Source: DASXTS01 sp036505275
GTDB taxonomy: Bacteria; Actinomycetota; Actinomycetes; Mycobacteriales; Pseudonocardiaceae
NCBI GenBank assembly: GCA_036505275.1
Contig: DASXTS010000178.1
Span: forward strand, 1-8,996
Direction of reading: 5' to 3'
DNA length: 8,996 nt
The stretch's first letter is position 1, and the number at the start of each line of letters is the position of its first letter. The notes under the pieces were generated by a model, which worked only from the letters and a program-made list of their open reading frames with translations, was not told where the DNA came from and made no database searches. The position numbers were made by a program, and so were the translations under genes. Shown piece after piece: positions 1-4,294 of the stretch.

Positions 1-1
1 C

Positions 2-838
2 ACCGGGACCATCATCTCGCCGGGCCCGGTTTGCTGCGGCGGATACCACCGCTGGCAAATCCAATGGTCCGACGACCAGTCCATCCGCTGGTCGGCCGAG
101 GGCGATCCGGCGACGGGCGAGCGCTGGCTTTACAGGACAGGCGACTGCAACGGCGACGGACATATCGACTATCTGGACTACGCCAGCTTTCCTGGCTGCA
201 TGTCAGGCCCCAGCGCATCACCCGGCGCGGAGTGCGATTGCCACGACATTGACGTTGACGAACACGTGAGCCTTCGCGACTTCGCGGGCCTACAGCGGAA
301 TTACACAGGACCGTCCGGGCAGTTGAATATCATCGGGCCCACCACCATCAACATCAATCTCCAGCTCATTGATGCGCCGGCGGTTTCCTCGGTAACTCAG
401 GTCCAATACGCAAATAGCAGTCCCGGTGCTCCCCCGGTTACGATTAGCGTGAAAAGCATCAGGAGCATTCCGTTGCTTTCTGTTAATCCTAATAACAGCC
501 TTGTGATCGCCCATCAGTTGGCGGCCGTCCCGTCGGAGATTACGCCCCTTACCGACACTGGTTCGCAGTTGTTGCCAAGGTGTTGGTTGCAGGACGTCGT
601 TCCCATGCCTCCGCTCAACTTCTTTACGAGCTTCACTGACTGCACAAGTACGACCATTACCTTAGCCCCCGGTGGCACGGGCTACCTTGCCGTAACTGTG
701 TATAGGAAGTGCGCTGTAATTTGCAACAACAATCCAGATGTCATCAAGGTGGGTGTAGTTAACGATGACAGCCCACAACTGAATAAGAACATAATACTCA
801 ACTACAGTCCGGGCAATTGTTTTAACTGCTGCCCGTAG
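2..838 (+). CDS. Secreted multi-domain protein with SH3-like and dockerin-like modules (5' end cut by the window)
   Basis: The frame is open from the left edge and ends at TAG 836-838, giving 278 visible residues (numbered from position 2). Residues 1-45 resemble a bacterial SH3-like segment ('PVCCGGYHRWQIQWSDD', 'WSAEGDP'). Residues 48-59 (D-C-N-G-D-G-H-I-D-Y-L-D) and 82-93 (D-I-D-V-D-E-H-V-S-L-R-D) are two dockerin/EF-hand-type calcium loops, joined by 'DYASFPGCMSGP', a form common at planctomycete secreted-protein C-termini. Such modules normally end the protein, but here about 178 further residues follow. I do not recognise that tail. It is beta-rich in character, has seven cysteines (CNCFNCC-like end), and is A+T-richer: hand counts give about 42-45% G+C at 721-840 against 68% at 181-240. 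A secreted or surface role is inferred from the modules. The signal peptide lies outside the window. Reading frame is secure; the function of the tail is unknown. Confidence 0.8.
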   Translation, partial: TGTIISPGPVCCGGYHRWQIQWSDDQSIRWSAEGDPATGERWLYRTGDCNGDGHIDYLDYASFPGCMSGPSASPGAECDCHDIDVDEHVSLRDFAGLQRNYTGPSGQLNIIGPTTININLQLIDAPAVSSVTQVQYANSSPGAPPVTISVKSIRSIPLLSVNPNNSLVIAHQLAAVPSEITPLTDTGSQLLPRCWLQDVVPMPPLNFFTSFTDCTSTTITLAPGGTGYLAVTVYRKCAVICNNNPDVIKVGVVNDDSPQLNKNIILNYSPGNCFNCCP

Positions 839-845
839 ACAGGAC
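305..845. repeat. Short direct repeat ACAGGAC bracketing the A+T-rich tail segment
   Basis: The heptamer acaggac occurs at 305-311 and 839-845, exactly at the two edges of the A+T-richer segment. The flanking bases also agree (ta-n-acaggac-n-g). The copies are 534 bp (178 codons) apart, so removing one repeat plus the segment would keep the frame and fuse the first dockerin module to the decayed second one. This could be a target-site duplication or an illegitimate-recombination scar. A seven-base match can also arise by chance. Confidence 0.35.
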
Positions 846-1057
846 TGGAGGGCGGCGCTCTGCGTCTACAGCGCGCGCGTCGGTGTCGGACCTACGCGAA
901 CGGGCCCAGTCCCAGCGATTCCACCCAGCGGGCGCTGGGAGAGGTCCGCGAGGGGGTGCCGAGCGGCAGCGGTTGCGGATGTTACCGGATCGACGGCGAC
1001 GCCGACGTGGACCTGCGCGACTTCGGGGCCTTCGCGAATGGCTTCACCGGCGGGTAG
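839..1057 (+). pseudogene. Remnant of a second dockerin-like module, in frame with the upstream gene
   Basis: After the TAG at 836-838 the same frame stays open for 72 codons to TAG 1055-1057. Its last 27 residues (C-G-C-Y-R-I-D-G-D-A-D-V-D-L-R-D-F...F-T-G-G) align position by position with the second half of the upstream dockerin-like module (C-D-C-H-D-I-D-V-D-E-H-V-S-L-R-D-F...Y-T-G-P), including both cysteines and the loop aspartates. The first half of the module is not recognisable ('YANGPSPSDSTQ' is the only suggestive part), so it has probably decayed or been frameshifted. There is no convincing start of its own. It is best read as the former C-terminus of the upstream gene, cut off by a new stop. 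Translation by readthrough is possible but unsupported. Confidence 0.55.
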
Positions 1058-1064
1058 GATCATC

Positions 1065-1180
1065 ACCGCAGAGGCGCAGAGAACGCGGAGATCAAAAGCA
1101 AGGACAAGAACTCAGCGACCTCAGCGCCTCGGCGGTGAGAAGAACAAGAACTCGGGGTCCTCAGCGCCTCGGCGGAGAGT
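1065..1180. repeat. Dispersed palindromic repeat (CACCGCRGAGGCGC family), copy upstream of GxxExxY
   Basis: A forward copy 'caccgcagaggcgcagag' (1065-1082, continuing to 1091) faces reverse copies 'cctcagcgcctcggcggtg' (ending 1138) and, in tandem 40 bp further on, one ending near 1179. The 36-bp pieces 1104-1139 and 1144-1179 match except at a few positions. Forward and reverse copies together can fold into an imperfect stem. From memory, this repeat style is widespread in environmental bacterial genomes. Its last part merges with the leader of the GxxExxY gene. Confidence 0.75.
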
Positions 1181-1211
1181 TTTTCGGCGGTTCTTTTGCT
1201 GTGATTTCGGT

Positions 1212-1631
1212 ATGAACCTGAACGCGGTGACCGAAGCGATCATCGGGGCGGCGATTGAGGTTCATCGCGTGCTGGCCCCGGGGCTGCTCGAATCGGCCTA
1301 CGAGGAATGTCTCTGCCATGAGCTGCGGTTGCGGGAAGTGCCGTTTGAGCGTCAACGCCCGTTGCCGGTGGAGTACAAGGGCGTGAAGCTCGATTGCGGC
1401 TATCGACTGGATCTGCTCGTTGCGGATGCCGCGGTTGTCGAGGTCAAGGCCGTTTCGGCTCTGGAACCGATCCACGAGGGGCAGCTCCTCACTTACCTCA
1501 AGCTTGGCGGATGGCAGGTCGGGCTGCTGATCAACTTCAACGTCCCGGTCCTCAAGAGCGGCATCAAACGCATGGTCAACAACTACGTCGAGCGCGCCGC
1601 GGAGAAGCCGAGGGCGCCGAGACAGACATAA
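1212..1631 (+). CDS. GxxExxY protein, PD-(D/E)XK nuclease-fold family
   Basis: 139 residues. The start ATG 1212 ('MNLNAVTEAIIGAAIEVHR') matches the usual N-terminus of the family. The frame is open further upstream, but that extension only translates the repeat. The defining motif is G24-L-L-E27-S-A-Y30. The nuclease-like core is visible as D67 ('YRLDLLV'), E77-V-K79 ('VVEVKA') and Q91 ('GQLLTYL'), with a conserved 'WQVGLLINFN' strand at 101-110. The family (PDDEXK_3 / GxxExxY) has no established function. With D, E, K and Q all present, nuclease activity is plausible but is inference. The gene sits alone between two sets of the same dispersed repeats, and its last 13 or so residues (ERAAEKPRAPRQT) are encoded by repeat sequence, so the natural C-terminus may have been replaced. 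No clear Shine-Dalgarno sequence precedes the start. Family assignment is firm. Confidence 0.9.
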   Translation: MNLNAVTEAIIGAAIEVHRVLAPGLLESAYEECLCHELRLREVPFERQRPLPVEYKGVKLDCGYRLDLLVADAAVVEVKAVSALEPIHEGQLLTYLKLGGWQVGLLINFNVPVLKSGIKRMVNNYVERAAEKPRAPRQT

Positions 1632-1722
1632 ACCCCCTTCGCGCCAAACTCAGCGTCCTCGGCGCCTCCGCGGTGAGTTTTTCGGCGGTTCCTTTGCGGT
1701 GGTTCCGGTATGAATCTGAACG
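1599..1722. repeat. Dispersed palindromic repeat plus duplicated GxxExxY leader, downstream copy
   Basis: A forward copy ('ccgcggagaagccgagggcg' from about 1599) overlaps the GxxExxY stop. A reverse copy ('cagcgtcctcggcgcctccg') follows it. Positions 1647-1722 then repeat 1149-1224 with no gaps and about ten mismatches over 76 bases. The match covers the tail of the repeat, the 'gagtttttcggcggttc' leader, the ATG and the first four codons (MNLN). The whole GxxExxY leader is therefore duplicated directly behind the gene. Confidence 0.75.
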
Positions 1723-1829
1723 ATCGGACGTATGAGATAGTCGAGCGCGACACGGAGGCAACGCGCAGCGTGTGCCCGTCACCCGAGCCCTCTCCCACGG
1801 TGGCGGAGGGGGTGGCGCTCACAGCCTAG
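1710..1829 (+). pseudogene. Truncated second GxxExxY start
   Basis: ATG 1710 lies in the duplicated leader and begins 'MNLNDRTYEIVE', which resembles the first dozen residues of GxxExxY proteins ('MNLN..T..II'). After about 11 codons the similarity ends. The frame then runs through low-complexity 'PSPEPSPTVAEG' sequence to TAG 1827-1829. It is most simply the stub of a tandem second copy lost by deletion. A 39-residue product could be translated from it, but nothing suggests it is functional. Confidence 0.45.
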
Positions 1830-1846
1830 CCCAAACCCTCACCCCG

Positions 1847-1869
1847 CCCTCTCCCTGCGAGGGAGAGGG
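1847..1869. repeat. Perfect 10-bp inverted repeat between converging genes
   Basis: ccctctccct (1847-1856), loop gcg, agggagaggg (1860-1869). This is the common 'CCCTCTCCC..GGGAGAGGG' short palindrome seen in many high-G+C genomes. It lies between the rightward GxxExxY gene and the leftward toxin operon, so it could slow transcription from both sides. There is no T-run on either side, so a standard intrinsic terminator is not supported. Confidence 0.6.
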
Positions 1870-1909
1870 AGTGCTGCTTGGGCGCAGCCGACTCGCGAGG
1901 TCTGCGCCG

Positions 1910-1990
1910 TTAGGCGAGCGCGGGTGGCTCGGGAGCTGTACAGGGCAATTCGATCTGGACCGACAGGCCGCCGCTGGGGACGTTCAGGGG
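1910..1990 (-). pseudogene. Histidine-kinase C-terminal tail fragment (copy A)
   Basis: Read leftward, the frame gives 'LNVPSGGLSVQIELP', then 'CTAPEPPALA' and TAA (1912-1910). It matches the end of the longer kinase fragment at 2894-3090 ('ANAPDGGLSVQIELPCAGPE' through 'ALA' and TAA). The DNA match runs on past the stop (ccgttaggcgagcgcg at 1907-1922 and 2891-2906). Only the last strand of the ATPase domain remains. The toxin stop codon (1984-1986) lies inside this debris, so the junction between the toxin operon and the kinase tail is near 1986-1990. Confidence 0.6.
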
Positions 1991-2385
1991 GCGTGCGTGA
2001 TGATGCGAAGTCCAGGGATGTCGGCGAAGTCGGCGGGATTGTGCGTGACGAGCGGCAGGTCGTGACGTCGCGCGGCCGCCGCGATCCAGCAGTCACCGCA
2101 CGCAATCGGCTTTCCCAGGTGTTCCCGGTGCGCGGTGATTTCGGCCCAGTGGTCGGACATGGCAGCATCGTAGGGAATGACGACGTACTGCCGCACCGCC
2201 TCAGCCAGGCTTTCGACCCGCCGGGTTCCCCACTTACGCACAATCGCCCAGAGTTTCAGCTCGGCGACCGACATGAAGCACAGGCAGACGCGCTTGCCCC
2301 GGACGTCAGGCGCACATAGCTCGCGGCGTGTATCCTTCTTGAAGATGAAAGAAAAGACGTTGCTGTCGACGACCACGGACTGCAT
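1984..2385 (-). CDS. vapC: VapC-family PIN-domain ribonuclease toxin
   Basis: 133 residues starting 'MQSVVVDSNVFSFIFKK'. ATG 2385-2383 overlaps the antitoxin stop TGA (2387-2385) by one base. This coupling decides the start over the longer upstream-open frame. PIN acidic residues are visible: D7 ('VVVDSNV'), E42 ('MSVAELKLW'), D98 ('ACGDCWIAAAA') and D119 ('THNPADF'), with N116 in the usual 'VTHN' motif. The length is normal for VapC. Members are Mg-dependent RNases held inactive by the cognate antitoxin and released when it is degraded, and many cut tRNA or rRNA. The target here cannot be told from sequence. The last residues and the stop lie at the edge of kinase-derived debris, so the extreme C-terminus may differ from relatives. 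Confidence 0.88.
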   Translation of the reverse strand: MQSVVVDSNVFSFIFKKDTRRELCAPDVRGKRVCLCFMSVAELKLWAIVRKWGTRRVESLAEAVRQYVVIPYDAAMSDHWAEITAHREHLGKPIACGDCWIAAAARRHDLPLVTHNPADFADIPGLRIITHAP

Positions 2386-2684
2386 CAGACGCGCACCCGG
2401 CGCAAGAAGGCCAGAAACTCGTCGAGCGAGTCCTCGTCGGGCCAGTCGCCGGCCAGGGCCTCCAGGGTCTGCACGGCGCCGACACCCTGCTGACGCGCGA
2501 GTTCCTCGATGGAGAGGTTGGCGAAAAACTCGCGCGAGAGTTCGGCCACGCCCGAGCGATCGGTCTGTGCGACGGCGTGGCACTCGACTTCGGTGCCGTC
2601 GGGCAGCGCGACCGATTCGGTCGGACGAACAACGCCGTTTTCGAAAACGCCATGAAAATCCACGTAGCCTGCTCCCTGTGCCAT
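2385..2684 (-). CDS. Antitoxin of the VapC pair, AF2212/DUF104-like N-terminus
   Basis: 99 residues directly upstream of the toxin with a TGATG overlap, the usual antitoxin-first order. The N-terminal part 'VDFHGVFENGVVRPTESV' followed by 'ALPDGTEVEC' fits the short beta segment of AF2212/DUF104-type antitoxins (Y/F-x-N-G-V..P...L-x-x-G-T-x-V). The middle is helical. The C-terminus 'WPDEDSLDEFLAFLRRVR' is acidic then basic, as expected for the part that wraps the PIN active site. ATG 2684 was chosen because the extended -10 element lies about 27 bp upstream. No strong Shine-Dalgarno sequence is seen (gaagcgg at best). This pair probably autoregulates through the imperfect palindrome at 2704-2724. 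It is not a classical AbrB or ribbon-helix-helix VapB by eye. Confidence 0.72.
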   Translation of the reverse strand: MAQGAGYVDFHGVFENGVVRPTESVALPDGTEVECHAVAQTDRSGVAELSREFFANLSIEELARQQGVGAVQTLEALAGDWPDEDSLDEFLAFLRRVRV

Positions 2685-2703
2685 AAAGCCGCTTCGTCCG
2701 CCA

Positions 2704-2739
2704 GCGTACGATCATATCACACGCAGGAGTGCGTTGCCA
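2704..2739 (-). promoter_or_regulatory. Candidate promoter and operator of the toxin-antitoxin operon
   Basis: Read leftward there is an extended -10, TG-A-TATGAT (2719-2711), with a weak -35 (tggcaa, 2739-2734) at 17-bp spacing. The predicted start is about 20 bp ahead of the antitoxin ATG. An imperfect palindrome, gcgt..gat...atc..acgc (2704-2724, 14 of 21 positions symmetric), covers the -10. That is where an antitoxin or complex would bind to repress its own operon. Confidence 0.4.
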
Positions 2740-2893
2740 GCCGCGCCGCGCGGACCGAACAGCAAGAAGCTGCCAGCGGGAGGGGCGAGAACGCGCGGAC
2801 GGGCCGTGACTACCATGCCGTCAGTTAGATGTGCGTCTTGACGCCAAGCCATACAACTCGCGCAGACCGCGGGATGGGTTCCGAGTTGCACCG

Positions 2894-3090
2894 TTAGGCG
2901 AGCGCGTGGAACTCTGGACCGGCGCAGGGCAACTCGATTTGGACCGACAGGCCGCCGTCGGGAGCATTGGCGGCGCGGACGGTGCCGCCGTAGGAGCGGA
3001 TGGTGCGCTCGGTTATCGCCAGGCCCAGACCGGCGGCGCCGGTTTCGCGCTCGCGCGCATCGGCCACGCGGTGGAACGGGCGGGTAAATC
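2894..3090 (-). pseudogene. Histidine-kinase C-terminal fragment (copy B)
   Basis: The leftward frame reads 'RFTRPFHRVADARERETGAA', then 'GLGLAITERTIRSYGGTVRA', then 'ANAPDGGLSVQIELP' and TAA (2896-2894). This is the end of a HATPase_c domain: the F-box ('PFHRV'), the G2 box ('GLGLAI') and the closing strands ('YGG', 'GGLSVQIELP'). The N box, G1 box, H box and all sensor domains are missing. Upstream of residue 'RF' the frame runs straight into repeat DNA beginning 'caccgcggaggc' at 3092, which marks the break. No intact kinase or response regulator is in the window. With the copy A fragment, it brackets the toxin-antitoxin pair. Confidence 0.75.
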
Positions 3091-3091
3091 G

Positions 3092-3268
3092 CACCGCGGA
3101 GGCCCGCCGCGCCCCGCCCCGCCACGGCGGGTCTGCGACGACGGCGGGTCTGCGACGACGGCGGATTCCGCCCCGGCGGATCTTTGACTGCGACGCGGCG
3201 GGTAAACTCCGAGCGCAGAGATCACGACTTTGACCGAGGACTCGGCGTTCTCGGCGTCTCCGCGTGAT
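3092..3268. repeat. Dispersed palindromic repeat copy, interrupted by tandem repeats, abutting the kinase fragment
   Basis: 'caccgcggaggc' (3092-3103) is the forward end of the same repeat family that surrounds the GxxExxY gene. 'ctcggcgttctcggcgtctc' followed by cgcgtg (ending 3268) is its reverse end. Between them is G+C-rich sequence with short tandem repeats instead of a gene. The forward end touches the exact point where the kinase homology stops, so an insertion or recombination at this repeat probably destroyed the kinase gene. Confidence 0.55.
3125..3158. repeat. 17-bp tandem repeat, two perfect copies
   Basis: cggcgggtctgcgacga occurs at 3125-3141 and 3142-3158 without mismatches. 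Degenerate cggcgg units follow to about 3206. It is slippage-prone DNA inside the repeat element, with no coding support. Confidence 0.85.
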
Positions 3269-3438
3269 TGCACCCGCCTGTCGCCTAGATTGCCGAGAAT
3301 ACCCAAGTTTGGCTGCCAATAGCGCCGGCGCTTCGTCACTGGACGACCCGCTCACAAAAAAATTGAGCGATTGAACGGGGGTGCATGTCCGGTATCGCGC
3401 CCGACCAAACGCTACGCGCGGCGCGCTCGCAGACTCGC

Positions 3439-3630
3439 CAGGGCGAAGCCCTGTGCTAGGTCAGCCCAGGGCAACGCCCTGGGTGCGCGTGGCGTGACGT
3501 GGTGCGAGCCCTGAAAGGGCGCGCTAACTGCCCGGCGTGCGATTAGCGCGCCCTTGCAGGGCTTGTTGCCGTGCGCCGGGCCAAGCCCCAGGGCGTTGCC
3601 CTGGGCTGTCTTAGCGCGCCCCTGTGGGGC
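3439..3630. repeat. Nested palindromic array of six short hairpins
   Basis: Perfect stems: cagggc-gaa-gccctg (3439-3453); cccagggc-aac-gccctggg (3465-3483); gccct-gaa-agggc (3508-3520); gccct-tgc-agggc (3550-3562); cccagggc-gtt-gccctggg (3587-3605); gcccc-tgt-ggggc (3618-3630). Two elements appear in mirror order. Element 1 (about 22 bp) is at 3462-3483 and inverted at 3587-3608. Element 2, gccctgaaagggcgcgctaa, is at 3508-3527 and inverted at 3543-3562 with one mismatch. The gaps between elements are 24 bp on both sides, and the centre is a 15-bp spacer. A third, diverged copy of element 2 follows at 3611-3630. 'GCCCTGAAAGGGC' and 'CCCAGGGCAACGCCCTGGG' are, from memory, recurrent motifs in planctomycete and related genomes. 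They resemble REP-type elements, but no mobilising gene is visible. Confidence 0.85.
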
Positions 3631-3700
3631 AGCAGATTAGGCCAACGGCGCCAGCCAAGCCCGCTCGCAACACCGGTCATGCACCCCGTTGGACGGTTGG

Positions 3701-3774
3701 CCCTTGAAACGCCGCCGCCGCGAAGCGGCGACCGTCGCGAGGCGACGCGGCCCAGGGCCGCGGCCTGTCAAGGG
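3701..3774. other. Three-hairpin cluster closed by an outer stem
   Basis: An outer pair cccttga (3701-3707) and tcaaggg (3768-3774) encloses three perfect hairpins: cgccgc-gaa-gcggcg (3716-3730), cgtcgc-gag-gcgacg (3733-3747) and gcggccc/gggccgc (3747-3761). Two of the loops are GNA-type triloops (gaa, gag). As RNA this would form a compact multibranch fold. It could be a structured RNA, a REP-like DNA element, or chance in high-G+C sequence. No flanking promoter was recognised. Confidence 0.45.
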
Positions 3775-3856
3775 TGCTGCGCGTTTTCTTCGGATGTCAA
3801 AGAGCAGCGGGCGTGCGGGAATTCCCACCGCGAGGCGCCGGTTCGAGGCGCGCCGG

Positions 3857-3875
3857 GTGGTGCGAGCGACACCAC
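3857..3875. repeat. Short inverted repeat gtggtg/caccac
   Basis: gtggtg (3857-3862), 7-base loop cgagcga, caccac (3870-3875), followed by a small A/T island (gtatataact) that stands out in the surrounding G+C-rich DNA. No role can be assigned. Confidence 0.5.
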
Positions 3876-3943
3876 GCGTATATAACTACATGCGCGGCGC
3901 GCGCTTGTGGCGCTCCGTGGCGCGCGCGCCTGCTGGAAAACGA

Positions 3944-3980
3944 GCCGCGGATGAACGCCGATTGACGCGGATCACGCAGA
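3944..3980. repeat. GCCGCGGATGAACGC dispersed repeat copy
   Basis: 'gccgcggatgaacgccgatt' followed by gacgcggatcacgcag repeats the short motif acgcggat with variations. From memory, this style of degenerate, short-period repeat recurs between genes in many environmental bacterial genomes. It is distinct from the CACCGCGGAGGCGC family at 1065, 1599 and 3092. Confidence 0.5.
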
Positions 3981-4044
3981 GTCCGACTGACGGAAAGTCA
4001 AAGGGCCGATCGGGGCGGATGATCCGGGACGCGCGCGCCCGCGT

Positions 4045-4072
4045 GTCCGGGACGGCGCACCCCGTCCCGGAC
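4045..4072 (-). terminator. Hairpin just past the large gene, possible terminator
   Basis: gtccgggacgg (4045-4055), loop cgcacc, ccgtcccggac (4062-4072): a perfect 11-bp stem 40 bp beyond the stop of the leftward large gene. No T-run follows in the leftward direction, so it may protect the 3' end or assist termination rather than act as a classical intrinsic terminator. The related words 'gatccgggac' (4021) and 'gtcccggac' (4088) lie beside it. Confidence 0.4.
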
Positions 4073-4111
4073 GTGCGGGCCAGCGTGTCCCGGACGACCG
4101 ACGAATCGTCA

Positions 4112-4294
4112 TCAATCGCCGGTGAACGCTATCTCGAACTCGGCGAAGTCACCCAGGTCGACGTCGTTGTCGAGATTCAGATCGAACAGGCCGCAGCCAT
4201 TCGGATACGGCACGTTCGGTCCGTACATGCAGCCGGGGAATGAGGCGTAGTCGGTCAGCCCAACGTGGCAATCCCCGTTCACGTCGCCGGGTAC
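4112..4294 (-). other. C-terminal dockerin-like module
   Basis: Residues 1567-1626: loop 1 D-V-N-G-D-C-H-V-G-L-T-D (1570-1581), core 'YASFPGCMYGP', loop 2 D-L-N-L-D-N-D-V-D-L-G-D (1604-1615), end 'FEIAFTGD'. In loop 1 the usual aspartate nine residues after the first is a glycine, so calcium binding may be weaker there. The core matches the module of the left-edge gene almost word for word. In this group such modules mark secreted proteins, but no cohesin partner is present in the window. Confidence 0.85.

Larger units (their letters stand above)
3269..4111. other. Gene-free, repeat- and hairpin-rich stretch
   Basis: No frame here has family-like sequence. Open frames exist on both strands only because the DNA is G+C-rich. 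3269-3438 shows nothing beyond a short A-run (aaaaaaa near 3355-3361). The rest holds the hairpin array, the three-hairpin cluster, smaller palindromes and a 'gccgcggatgaacgcc' repeat, listed separately. It separates the leftward kinase fragment from the end of the large leftward gene. Confidence 0.7.

Noticed and set aside
31..252. Alternative frame starting at ATG 31
   Set aside because: It overlaps the frame that encodes the SH3-like and dockerin-like modules and has only R/L-rich shadow sequence.
1038..1211. In-frame upstream extension of the GxxExxY gene from ATG 1038
   Set aside because: The added residues translate the palindromic repeat (basic, low-complexity), while the family N-terminus begins at the MNLN start at 1212.
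2386..2715. Long N-terminal extension of the toxin frame over the antitoxin gene
   Set aside because: The extension is arginine-rich out-of-frame translation of the antitoxin. The one-base TGATG overlap and the PIN-domain start fix the ATG at 2385.
3079..3206. ggcgggtaaa direct repeat as a clean target-site duplication
   Set aside because: The second copy lies within a run of cggcggg-type units, so the match may come from the tandem repeat itself. It is also not at the outer end of the element (3268).
3354..3361. A-run as the U-tract of a terminator
   Set aside because: No stable hairpin sits directly beside it in either orientation, and no gene ends there.
3571..4243. Open frames in the hairpin-rich region
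   Set aside because: They run through hairpins and repeats, are R/A/P-rich, cross into the end of the large gene, and show no conserved domain.
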